Assembly (NCBI RefSeq): GCF_004216665.1
Contig: NZ_SGWY01000002.1
Location: forward strand, 782,685 to 846,684
Direction of reading: 5' to 3'
Source of the DNA: Agromyces ramosus
GTDB taxonomy: Bacteria; Actinomycetota; Actinomycetes; Actinomycetales; Microbacteriaceae
DNA: 64,000 nucleotides
Under the pieces are notes generated by a model that saw nothing but the letters and a program-made list of their open reading frames with translations, was not told the origin of the DNA and made no database searches. This document shows, piece after piece, positions 29,415 through 38,754 of this stretch. Position 1 is the first letter of the stretch, and the number at the start of each line of letters is the position of its first letter. Both the position numbers and the translations under genes were made by a program.

Positions 29415-30158
29415 TCAGGCGTCGGTGGCGGATGCCGCGGCTCGCGTCGCTCCGAGGAGCGCCTCGCGCGCAGCCGACGCGTAGGCGTCGACGGCCGCGG
29501 CGCGTTCACCGGGCGCGTACTCGAGGCCCGCTCGCTCGGCCATGATGCCCAGCAGGAGGTCGGCGAACGCCGGATTCTTCGCGAGCACGGGACCGTGCAG
29601 GTGGGTGCCGATCACGGCTCCCATCACGACGCCCTCCTGGCCGGAGTCGCGACCGTTGCCGCTGCCGGAGCGCACGCGTCCGACGGGCGAGCCCTCCGCC
29701 CGTACGTAGTCGCGGGCGTGGTTCTCGAAGCCCACCAGGAGGCCGAAACGAGGCGAGGCGACGACGAGGTCGCCGGTGACCCGCCCGGAACGCGGCACCG
29801 CACGGCCCGGGACGATCCCGAGTCCCTCGATGCTCGAGCCGTCGGCGCGCTCGACGCCCCAGCTCAGCAGCTCCCATCCGCTACCGACGGCGAGGATGGG
29901 CACGCCCTCGGTGCCCCAGCGCCGGAGCTCGTCGTGCATCGTGAGCAGGATGTCGCGGCTCGCCTCGAGCGATGCGTCGCTGCCCGAGCCGAGCACGACC
30001 GCGTCGACCCGCTCGGGAAGGTCGTCACGCGAGTCGACGCGCACGACGCGGGCGGCGAGGCCGGCCCACTCCGCGCGCCTGGCGAGCACGGCCGCGTTCT
30101 CGGCGTCGCCGTTGGTGTTCTGCAGTCCGGGCAGGAGCGCTGCGATCGTGAGGGTCAT
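29415..30158 (-). CDS. GatD-like glutamine amidotransferase homologue lacking the catalytic cysteine
   Basis: 247 aa, ATG overlapping the murT-like stop (ATGA), so translationally coupled. It aligns with GatD/CobB-type class I amidotransferases, which release ammonia from glutamine for MurT. The histidine is kept (GTHLHGPVLAKNP, H188) and so is SIEGLGI, but the nucleophile region, normally AVCGGYQLL, reads AVGSGWELL: G92 stands where the cysteine should be. The whole protein has no cysteine. Glutaminase activity is therefore not expected; a structural or substrate-positioning role for its MurT-like partner is more likely. The frame is intact, with normal codon use. Confidence 0.85.
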   Translation of the reverse strand: MTLTIAALLPGLQNTNGDAENAAVLARRAEWAGLAARVVRVDSRDDLPERVDAVVLGSGSDASLEASRDILLTMHDELRRWGTEGVPILAVGSGWELLSWGVERADGSSIEGLGIVPGRAVPRSGRVTGDLVVASPRFGLLVGFENHARDYVRAEGSPVGRVRSGSGNGRDSGQEGVVMGAVIGTHLHGPVLAKNPAFADLLLGIMAERAGLEYAPGERAAAVDAYASAAREALLGATRAAASATDA

Positions 30159-31411
30159 TCCGCTCCCGAGAGTCCGAGGTGGGCGCGCGTGCGACGCATC
30201 GCGTCGGCCGAGAACACGATGGTCTTCACGCCGTGCGCGGGGGCGGGCGATGCGAGGAAGTCGTCGAGCGCGCGGCCGAGGTCGGGCTCGACGCGGTCGA
30301 TCTCCACGCCGTCGTAGGCGAGCATGAGCGCCGCCTCGGGTGCCTTCGACCCGCTGACGATCGCCACGCGGCCGAGCGACGAGGCATCCGTCGGCCAGAA
30401 GTAGGAGGGATCGCGCACGTCGGAGCCGATCGCGAAGAGGATCTGCTCGGTGCCGGGCTCGATGCTGTCGACGTTCAGCTGGTAGCTCGCGGGATTCTGC
30501 ACGAGCACGAACTCGACCTCCTGGCCGCGCACGTGCACGCGCTCCCCACGGCCGAAGACGGCCGGGATCTCGCTCAGGGCGTCGGCCGCGGTGGTCGGCG
30601 AGAATCGCTCCCCGAGCACGACCTCGGCGGTCGCGTACGCGGCCGCGGCGTCGACGGCGTAGTGCGTGCCGCGCGCGGGGAGCCTGATGTGCACGGATGC
30701 CGCGCCGTCGCGCAGCACGGCCGAGGCTCCCTCGACCGAGTCGACGATCACGCCGGCGCCGGCGGCGAGCCGGTCGCGCCGGGTCTCGGTGTACCCGAGT
30801 CCGCGCGGCGACCGGGCGAGCACGCCCGCGGAGACGCCGAACCGGTGCACGGCGACCCCTGGGCCGACCGCCGCGGCGAGGCGCTCGAGGTTGGCGTCGT
30901 CGGCGTTGACGACGACGGCCTCGTGTGCACGCTCGGCGATGCGGGCGAGCATGCCCGCGACCATCTCCGAGTCGTGGAACCGGTCGATCTGGTCGACCAT
31001 CACGTTCGTGAGGGCGACGACGCGGGCGTCGACACCCTGCATGACCACGGCGCCGTGACCCTCGTCCATCTCGAGCACCGCGACGTCGCCCGGCACCCTG
31101 CCCGTCCAGTCGGCGCGCTCGAGGAGCGCCGACGTCAGGCCCTGGCTGATGTTCGCCGTCGACGGGTTGGTGAACACGTCGACGCCGTGCGCGCGGAGGA
31201 TGGCGACGAGCATCTTCGTGGTCGTCGACTTGCCGCTCGACCCCGACACCACCACGAGGCCCTGCGGGAATCCCGACAGGGTGCGCTTGAGGTAGCCCGG
31301 CGCGATCGTGTTGACGACCAGGCCCGGAACAGCCGATCCGCCGCCGGGCTTGCGCAGCCGGGCGGCGAATCGAGTGAGCCTGCCGACGAGGATCGCCGGC
31401 GCGTAACGCAC
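30155..31411 (-). CDS. MurT-like Mur ligase family protein without zinc ribbon
   Basis: 418 aa, GTG start 7 nt after the sigA stop. MurT with GatD amidates the alpha-carboxyl of D-Glu in lipid II. Present here: P-loop VVSGSSGKSTTTKML (residues 57-65 core), NPSTANISQGLTSALLE, VLEMDEGHGAVV, TNVMVDQIDRF and NADDANLERL. The segment after NADD that in usual MurT carries a four-cysteine zinc ribbon is replaced by a short cysteine-free stretch (about residues 190-235), and the protein has no cysteine at all. The usual KNP motif reads VQNPASYQLN. Together with the cysteine-less GatD partner this points to altered chemistry. Confidence 0.85.
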   Translation of the reverse strand: MRYAPAILVGRLTRFAARLRKPGGGSAVPGLVVNTIAPGYLKRTLSGFPQGLVVVSGSSGKSTTTKMLVAILRAHGVDVFTNPSTANISQGLTSALLERADWTGRVPGDVAVLEMDEGHGAVVMQGVDARVVALTNVMVDQIDRFHDSEMVAGMLARIAERAHEAVVVNADDANLERLAAAVGPGVAVHRFGVSAGVLARSPRGLGYTETRRDRLAAGAGVIVDSVEGASAVLRDGAASVHIRLPARGTHYAVDAAAAYATAEVVLGERFSPTTAADALSEIPAVFGRGERVHVRGQEVEFVLVQNPASYQLNVDSIEPGTEQILFAIGSDVRDPSYFWPTDASSLGRVAIVSGSKAPEAALMLAYDGVEIDRVEPDLGRALDDFLASPAPAHGVKTIVFSADAMRRTRAHLGLSGAE

Positions 31412-31418
31412 CTGCGGC

Positions 31419-32861
<1,443 letters not shown>

Positions 32862-33018
32862 TCGTTGAACCTCTCCTACCGTCGCGCGGCACGTGCCCTC
32901 GCAGGCGTCGGCTCGTGCACTCGGCCCGGTCGTTTTCGGACACTATGAGGACCCATGTCAAGTCCGCGTGAACGGCGCGAGCGTGTCGCGCCGGCAGACC
33001 AGAACGGGTCCTGCCCCC

Positions 33019-33024
33019 ATTATA
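33019..33024 (-). promoter_or_regulatory. sigA promoter -10
   Basis: Perfect TATAAT on the minus strand; no good -35 at 17 nt. The roughly 150-nt leader down to 32861 also holds TTGACA at 32961-32956 without a clear partner -10. The 274-nt gap between sigA and the PAC2 gene contains nothing else I can identify. Confidence 0.55.
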
Positions 33025-33135
33025 CAGTCATGCGGGCCTGCGAACGTCCGTGCGACCCGCGCATTCATCGTCGTTCTTCCCCGCTGAGTACAACGTTGAG
33101 GGCCCCCGCCGCATTCCCCCTGGGCGGGTCGCCGG

Positions 33136-34062
33136 TCAGGCGCCGAGCGGGCCGTCGTCGTCGCGCGTGCGCCGGTAGGCCAGGAACTTCTCGAGCTCGG
33201 CCGCGATCTCGTCGGCCGAGGGCAGCTCGCCGTCCTCGTCGGTGAGCGGCGACCGGAGGGTCGTGCCCTCCATGTACGAGTCGTGGCGCTCCTCGAGCGT
33301 GCCGACGAGCTTGGCGAGCTCGCCGTTCTCCGCGACCTGCTCGTCGATGCGTGCGACGAACTCGCGGCCCTGCTCGCGCAGCGCGTCGGTCGGGAAGATC
33401 CGACCGGTGGACGCGCTGATGGCCTCGAGCGCCGCGACGGCCGCGGTCGGGTACTCGGCGTCGGACAGGTAGTGCGGGACCAGGAGCACGAACCCGGTCG
33501 TCGGATGCCCCTCCTCCTGCAGGCGGTACTCCACGAGGTGCAGCGCGTTCGACGGCACCTGGGTGGTCGGTCGCCAGATGGACATGGCCTCGATGAGGTC
33601 TGCGCGATTGCCGCTCACGGTCATGCCGATCGGCCGTGTGTGGGGCACCGGCATGGGGATCGAGTTGATCCAGGTGGTCGACGACACCTCGAGCGCGTCG
33701 ATGAGCCCCAGCACGGCCGCACCGAACCGCTCCCACTGGAAGTCGGGCTCGTAGCCGGTCAGCATCAGGAACTGCTGGCCGATCTCGTCGCGAGCCAGGT
33801 CGAGGCTGAGCCGCGGCGGGCGGTAGTCGGCGAGGTGATCGCCCTGGAACAGGATGATCGGCCGCCGGGCGCGGTAGTCGAGCAGCTCGTCCGCGTCGAA
33901 CGTCGCGACGACCGTGGTGTCGAGCGTCGACAGCAGGTACTCCGTCGTCTGGGCGACCGCGGACCCGGCGTCGGCGAACCCCGTCAGGCCAGCGACGAGC
34001 GGCAACCCGGGCGGCACCTGCACGTCGGGGTTGAGCTCGTAGAGGGAGCGGGGATCGCGCAT
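33136..34062 (-). CDS. PAC2 family protein
   Basis: 308 aa. Matches PAC2 (proteasome assembly chaperone 2-like) proteins of actinobacteria: LPLVAGLTGFADAGSAVAQTTEYLL, PIILFQGDHLADYRPP, VPHTRPIGMTVSGN and GFVLLVPHYLSDAEYP. The C-terminal third is charged and helical. Actinobacteria with proteasomes have such proteins but this family also occurs without a proteasome; role unproven. Start at 34062 has TAGGCT 6 nt upstream. Confidence 0.82.
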   Translation of the reverse strand: MRDPRSLYELNPDVQVPPGLPLVAGLTGFADAGSAVAQTTEYLLSTLDTTVVATFDADELLDYRARRPIILFQGDHLADYRPPRLSLDLARDEIGQQFLMLTGYEPDFQWERFGAAVLGLIDALEVSSTTWINSIPMPVPHTRPIGMTVSGNRADLIEAMSIWRPTTQVPSNALHLVEYRLQEEGHPTTGFVLLVPHYLSDAEYPTAAVAALEAISASTGRIFPTDALREQGREFVARIDEQVAENGELAKLVGTLEERHDSYMEGTTLRSPLTDEDGELPSADEIAAELEKFLAYRRTRDDDGPLGA

Positions 34063-34068
34063 GCGTCC

Positions 34069-34074
34069 AGCCTA
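34069..34074 (-). promoter_or_regulatory. -10 element, leaderless start of PAC2 gene
   Basis: TAGGCT on the minus strand, 6 nt before the ATG at 34062. Confidence 0.5.
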
Positions 34075-34136
34075 CTGACGCGGGCGGAGCCGTCCCCGGA
34101 TCCCGGCCCGCGCGGATGATGCCGAGAGCGAACACG

Positions 34137-34142
34137 TACCAT
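34137..34142 (+). promoter_or_regulatory. -10 element, leaderless start of pepA
   Basis: TACCAT, 7 nt before the ATG at 34150; no Shine-Dalgarno. Confidence 0.5.
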
Positions 34143-34149
34143 CGGCAGC

Positions 34150-35616
34150 ATGACCGCGCCCGAACTCTCCTGCTCGTCCGACCCCGTGAGCGGCTCCGAC
34201 GCCGACGTCGTGCTGCTCGCAGCCCGGCCCGGCGACGACGGACCCGTGCTCCTCGCGCCCGACGGCTACGAATGGGTGGCGCCCCTGCTGTCGCGCCTGG
34301 GCGCGAAGGGCGCGGCGGACGAGTTCACGCGCATTCCCGCGCAGGGCGCCGGCCCGCAGGTGGTCGCCGTCGTCGGGCTCGGCGACCGGTCGGATGCCGC
34401 CGGCCTCCGCCTCGCCGCCGGGGGTGCCGTGCGGCAGCTCACGGGCACGGACTCGCTCGCCGTCGCGGTGCCCGTCGACGACGCGGACGCGGCGGAGGCG
34501 CTCCTCGAGGGCGCCGCGCTCGGCGCCTACGCGTTCTCCGCCTACCGTGCCGAGCCGAAGGAACCCGTGCGGCGGATCACCCTGCACGCCACCCTCGACG
34601 ACGCGCGCCTCGAGCGCGTGCGCTCGGTCGTCGGCGGCGTCGCACGCACCAAGGACCTCGTGAACACGCCCCCAGCCGACCTCTCGCCCGAGCGGTTCGC
34701 CGAGCTCGCCGTCGAGGCGGCGGATGCCGCGGGCGTCGCCTCCCGTGTCTGGGACGAGGCGGCGCTCGAGGCCGACGGGTTCGACGGCATCCTCGGCGTC
34801 GGTCGCGGCTCGAGCCGTGGGCCGAGGCTCGTCCGGCTCGAGTACGCGCCGTCCGGGGCATCCGTGCACCTCGCGCTCGTGGGCAAGGGCATCACGTTCG
34901 ACTCGGGCGGACTCTCCCTGAAGCCCGGCGCCTCGATGGTCGGCATGAAGAGCGACATGGCGGGGGCGGCCGCCGTGCTGTCGGCGATCGTCGCGCTGGC
35001 CGAGCTCGCCGTGCCCGTGCGAGTCACCGGCTGGCTGTGCCTCGCCGAGAACATGCCGTCCGGCACCGCCATCCGGCCGAACGACGTGCTGCGGATCCAT
35101 GGCGGCACCACGGTCGAGGTGCTCAACACCGACGCCGAGGGACGTCTCGTGATGGCCGATGCCCTGGCCGCCGCGAGCGACGAGCACCCCGACGCGATCG
35201 TCGACGTCGCGACCCTCACGGGCGCCCAGGTCGTCGCACTGGGCCACCGCATCGCGGGGCTGATGGGCGACGACGAACTGGTGGATCGCGTCCGCACCGC
35301 CGCCGGCGACGTCGACGAGGCCGTCTGGCCGATGCCGCTCCCCCGCGACCTCAAGGCACTGCTGAAGTCGGATGTCGCCGACCTGGCGAACACGAAGCTG
35401 GGCATGACCGTGCCGGGCATGCTGCTGGCCGGAGTGTTCCTGCGCGAGTTCGTCGGCTCGAAGGCCGACTCGGACGAGCGGATCCCGTGGGCGCACCTCG
35501 ACATCGCCGGCCCCGCGTTCAACACCGGCGGGGGTTGGGGATTCACCGGTTCGGGGGGCACCGGAGTGGCCGTGCGCACCCTCGTGCGGCTGGGCGAGCA
35601 GCTCTCCGCAGGGTAG
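34150..35616 (+). CDS. pepA: leucyl aminopeptidase (M17)
   Basis: 488 aa cytosolic manganese/zinc aminopeptidase. The catalytic C-terminal domain is complete: VGKGITFDSGGLSLKP, MKSDMAGAAAVL, the signature NTDAEGRLVMADAL and DVATLTGAQVVALGH. The N-terminal domain is the less conserved macro-like part. Removes N-terminal residues from peptides. Upstream of lpdA by 99 nt, which holds a separate promoter candidate (TAAGGT at 35618). Confidence 0.94.
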   Translation: MTAPELSCSSDPVSGSDADVVLLAARPGDDGPVLLAPDGYEWVAPLLSRLGAKGAADEFTRIPAQGAGPQVVAVVGLGDRSDAAGLRLAAGGAVRQLTGTDSLAVAVPVDDADAAEALLEGAALGAYAFSAYRAEPKEPVRRITLHATLDDARLERVRSVVGGVARTKDLVNTPPADLSPERFAELAVEAADAAGVASRVWDEAALEADGFDGILGVGRGSSRGPRLVRLEYAPSGASVHLALVGKGITFDSGGLSLKPGASMVGMKSDMAGAAAVLSAIVALAELAVPVRVTGWLCLAENMPSGTAIRPNDVLRIHGGTTVEVLNTDAEGRLVMADALAAASDEHPDAIVDVATLTGAQVVALGHRIAGLMGDDELVDRVRTAAGDVDEAVWPMPLPRDLKALLKSDVADLANTKLGMTVPGMLLAGVFLREFVGSKADSDERIPWAHLDIAGPAFNTGGGWGFTGSGGTGVAVRTLVRLGEQLSAG

Positions 35617-35715
35617 TAAGGTCGTATGGGCGAGAACGTCGCCCATACAGCCTGCCCCCGACTACGAACCGGCGGCAGTCCGTGTCGCAGATCGATTGCG
35701 CAAGGGAGATTGCGG

Positions 35716-37089
35716 TTGTCCGAGCAGAACTTTGACATTGTCATCCTCGGTGGCGGCAGCGGAGGGTACGCGGCGGCGCTGCGTGCCGTCGAGCTCGGCT
35801 TCACCGTCGGCCTGGTCGAGAAGGACAAGCTGGGTGGCACGTGTCTGCACCGTGGGTGCATCCCGACCAAGGCCCTGCTCCACGCGGCCGAGATCGCGGA
35901 CAACACCCGTGAGTCTGCGAGGTTCGGCGTCCGCTCCACGTTCGACGGCATCGACGTCGCCGCCGTCACGACGTACCGCGAGAGCATCGTCTCGAGCAAG
36001 TTCAAGGGTCTGCAGGGCCTCGTGAAGGCCCGTGGCATCACGGTCATCGAGGGCGAGGGGCGCCTCGTCGCCGCCAACGCCGTGCAGGTCGGCGACGACC
36101 GGATCGTCGGCAAGAACGTCATCCTGGCCACCGGCTCCTACTCGCGGTCGCTGCCCGGCCTCGAGATCGGCGGTCGCGTCATCACGAGCGAGCAGGCACT
36201 CGAGCTCGACTTCGTGCCGGGCAAGGTCGCCGTGCTCGGCGGCGGCGTCATCGGCGTGGAGTTCGCGAGCGTCTGGAAGTCCTTCGGCGCGGAGGTCACG
36301 ATCATCGAGGCGCTCCCCCACCTCGTGCCCAACGAGGAGGAGTCGGTCTCGAAGCAGCTCGAGCGCGCGTTCCGCAAGCGCGGCATCGAGTACAAGCTCG
36401 GCGCCCGCTTCCAGGGCGTCACGCAGGACGACAACGGCGTCGTGGTCACGCTCGAGAACGGCGAGACGGTCGAGGCCGAGCTGCTGCTGGTGGCCGTCGG
36501 CCGCGGACCCGTCACCCAGGGCCTCGGCTACGACGAGGTCGGCGTCACGATGGACCGCGGCTTCGTCATCACGAACGAGCGCCTCGCCACCAACATCCCC
36601 GGCGTCTACGCCGTCGGCGACATCGTCCCCGGCCTCCAGCTCGCGCACCGCGGCTTCCAGCAGGGCATCTTCGTGGCCGAGGAGATCGCCGGCCTCAACC
36701 CGATCGTCGTCGAGGACGTCAACATCCCCAAGGTCACGTACTGCGAGCCCGAGGTCGCGTCCATCGGCTACACCGAGGCGAAGGCGGGGGAGAAGTTCGG
36801 CGCCGACCAGGTCTCGGCCTACGAGTACAACCTCGCCGGGAACGGCAAGAGCCACATCCTCGAGACGAGCGGCTCCATCAAGGTGGTTCGCGTGAACGAC
36901 GGCCCGGTGGTCGGCGTGCACATGATCGGAGCCCGCGTCGGCGAGCTGATCGGCGAGGCGCAGCTCGCGGTGAACTGGGAGGCGTACCCCGAGGACATCG
37001 CCCCCTTCATCCACGCCCACCCGACGCAGAACGAGGCGCTCGGCGAGGCATTCCTGAAGCTCGCCGGCAAGCCGCTGCACGCGCTCTGA
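35716..37089 (+). CDS. lpdA: dihydrolipoyl dehydrogenase (E3)
   Basis: 457 aa from the TTG at 35716, placed there by an AGGGAG Shine-Dalgarno and by homology (SEQNFDIVILGGGSGG); an in-frame ORF from 35626 has no such support. FAD-binding GGGSGGYAAALRA, redox disulfide GGTCLHRGCIPTK, NAD-binding VLGGGVIGVEFASVW, and the C-terminal catalytic HAHPTQNEALGEA. Reoxidises dihydrolipoamide of the E2 encoded next. Confidence 0.95.
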   Translation: MSEQNFDIVILGGGSGGYAAALRAVELGFTVGLVEKDKLGGTCLHRGCIPTKALLHAAEIADNTRESARFGVRSTFDGIDVAAVTTYRESIVSSKFKGLQGLVKARGITVIEGEGRLVAANAVQVGDDRIVGKNVILATGSYSRSLPGLEIGGRVITSEQALELDFVPGKVAVLGGGVIGVEFASVWKSFGAEVTIIEALPHLVPNEEESVSKQLERAFRKRGIEYKLGARFQGVTQDDNGVVVTLENGETVEAELLLVAVGRGPVTQGLGYDEVGVTMDRGFVITNERLATNIPGVYAVGDIVPGLQLAHRGFQQGIFVAEEIAGLNPIVVEDVNIPKVTYCEPEVASIGYTEAKAGEKFGADQVSAYEYNLAGNGKSHILETSGSIKVVRVNDGPVVGVHMIGARVGELIGEAQLAVNWEAYPEDIAPFIHAHPTQNEALGEAFLKLAGKPLHAL

Positions 37090-37115
37090 GCCGGACCCTG
37101 GAAACACGACTGCAA

Positions 37116-37142
37116 TAAGCTAGAAAGCGTCACACGCTGTGA
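37116..37142 (+). promoter_or_regulatory. -10 and inverted repeat upstream of the E2 gene
   Basis: TAAGCT at 37116-37121 is a -10 candidate. TCACA-CGC-TGTGA at 37130-37142 is a perfect 5-bp inverted repeat near the expected transcription start, just before the Shine-Dalgarno; a possible operator. Confidence 0.35.
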
Positions 37143-37155
37143 AGGAGACAAGCGC

Positions 37156-38754
37156 ATGAGCGAATCCGTCAGCCTCCCGGCACTCGGGGAGAGTGTCACG
37201 GAGGGCACGGTCACCCGCTGGCTGAAGAATGTCGGCGACCGTGTGGAGGTCGACGAGCCGCTGCTCGAAGTGTCGACCGACAAGGTCGACACCGAGATTC
37301 CATCACCGGTGGCCGGAGTGATCGAGGCCATCCTCGTCCAGGAGGACGAGACCGTCGAGGTCGGCACGGCCCTCGTGACCATCGGCGACGGTTCCGCTGC
37401 TGCCGCCGAGCCGTCCGCACCCGCGGAGGCGGCTCCTGCCGCTGAAGCGGCGCCCGCCGCGCCGGCTCCGGAGGCCGCGCCCGCCGCGCCGGCTCCCGCC
37501 GCTGAGGCGGCGCCGGCGCCCGAGGCAGCCCCACCGGCACCTGCGGCTGAGGCGGCACCCGCGGCACCCGAAGCCGCGCCCGCAGCACCGGCAGCACCCG
37601 CAGCACCGGCACCCGAGGCCGCACCGGCTGCACCGGCACCCGAAGCCGCACCGGCAGCGCCGGCCCCTGAGGCGGCGCCCGCGGCGCCGGCTCCCGAAGC
37701 CGCCCCCGCCGCACCCGCCCCGGCAGCTGAGGCTGCCCCCGCCGCACCGGCCCCGGCAGCTGAGGCCGCCCCCGCCGCGCCGGCCCCGGCGACTCCTGCG
37801 GCTCCCGCCCCTGCGGCCGAGACGGCGCCCGCAGCGTCTGCGTCGGGCGCGCACGCCGGCACCAGCGGCTACGTGACCCCGATCGTCCGCAAGCTCGCGA
37901 ACGAGCAGGGCGTCGACCTCGCGAACGTCACCGGAACCGGTGTCGGCGGGCGCATCCGCAAGCAGGACGTCATCTCCGCGCAGGTGGCACCCGCCGCTCC
38001 CGCCGCCGCTCCCGCCCGCACGCCGCTCGAGACCTCGCCGCTGCGCGGCACCACGGTCCCGATGACCCGCCTCCGCAAGGTCGTCGCCGAGCGCGCCGTC
38101 GTGTCCATGACGTCGACCGCCCAGCTGACCACCGTCGTCGAGGTCGATGTCACGCGCATCGCGCGCCTGCGTGATCGCGTCAAGGGCGCGTTCCTCGAGA
38201 AGACCGGCAACAAGCTGTCATTCCTCCCGTTCTTCGCCCTGGCGGCCGCGGAAGCGCTCCGTGCCTACCCGATCGTCAACTCGACGGTCGACGGAGACAG
38301 CATCGTCTACCCGGCGACCGAGAACATGAGCATCGCGGTCGACACCGAGCGCGGCCTGCTGACCCCGGTCATCCGTGACGCCGGCGAACTCGACATCGCC
38401 GGGCTCGCCGCGCAGATCGCCGACCTCGCCGAGCGCACCCGCAACAACCAGCTGAAGCCCGACGAGCTCTCGGGCGGCACGTTCACGCTGACGAACACCG
38501 GCTCACGCGGCGCGCTGTTCGACACGCCGGTGGTGTTCCTGCCCCAGTCGGCCATTCTCGGCACCGGCATCGTCGTGAAGCGTCCGGTCGTGGTGAAGCA
38601 GGACGGCGACGATGCGATCGCCATCCGCTCGATGGTCTACCTGGCGCTCTCGTACGACCACCGCATCATCGACGGCGCCGACGCGGCGCGCTTCCTCACG
38701 GCGGTCAAGGAGCGCCTCGAGGAGGGCGACTTCGAGTCCGAGCTCGGAATCTAG
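37156..38754 (+). CDS. sucB: dihydrolipoamide acyltransferase (E2)
   Basis: 532 aa. One lipoyl domain (residues 1-78, lipoyl lysine K43 in TDKVDTEI), a very long Ala/Pro/Glu linker (about 80-235), a peripheral subunit-binding domain ([19 protein letters not shown]), and the acyltransferase domain ending in [15 protein letters not shown] with H502 and D506 catalytic. Annotated SucB in most actinobacteria, but the E2 of this group is thought to serve the AceE-type pyruvate dehydrogenase, and aceE is in this window. Its stop overlaps the convergent kinase-like gene in the tetramer CTAG. Confidence 0.93.
   Translation: MSESVSLPALGESVTEGTVTRWLKNVGDRVEVDEPLLEVSTDKVDTEIPSPVAGVIEAILVQEDETVEVGTALVTIGDGSAAAAEPSAPAEAAPAAEAAPAAPAPEAAPAAPAPAAEAAPAPEAAPPAPAAEAAPAAPEAAPAAPAAPAAPAPEAAPAAPAPEAAPAAPAPEAAPAAPAPEAAPAAPAPAAEAAPAAPAPAAEAAPAAPAPATPAAPAPAAETAPAASASGAHAGTSGYVTPIVRKLANEQGVDLANVTGTGVGGRIRKQDVISAQVAPAAPAAAPARTPLETSPLRGTTVPMTRLRKVVAERAVVSMTSTAQLTTVVEVDVTRIARLRDRVKGAFLEKTGNKLSFLPFFALAAAEALRAYPIVNSTVDGDSIVYPATENMSIAVDTERGLLTPVIRDAGELDIAGLAAQIADLAERTRNNQLKPDELSGGTFTLTNTGSRGALFDTPVVFLPQSAILGTGIVVKRPVVVKQDGDDAIAIRSMVYLALSYDHRIIDGADAARFLTAVKERLEEGDFESELGI
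37393..37860 (+). repeat. Ala/Pro/Glu repeat linker within E2 gene
   Basis: Imperfect tandem units encoding EAAPAAPAP over about 155 codons. The DNA repeats are diverged by synonymous changes, indicating selection at the protein level. Flexible linker between lipoyl and binding domains, unusually long for a single-lipoyl E2. Confidence 0.8.

Noticed and set aside
30429-30447. Reading the missing GatD cysteine or MurT ribbon as sequencing error
   Set aside because: Both frames are intact, changes affect several residues around the site, neither protein has any cysteine, and the two losses agree with each other.
32956-32961. TTGACA as a second sigA promoter
   Set aside because: At 17 nt the -10 position reads CGAAAA; no acceptable partner.
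35626-35715. N-terminal extension of lpdA from an upstream ATG
   Set aside because: The extra 30 codons are not lipoamide dehydrogenase-like, and the TTG at 35716 has a Shine-Dalgarno and the family N-terminus.
37393-37860. CRISPR or DNA tandem array
   Set aside because: The repeats are in frame, of unequal length and encode an Ala/Pro/Glu linker; no spacers.
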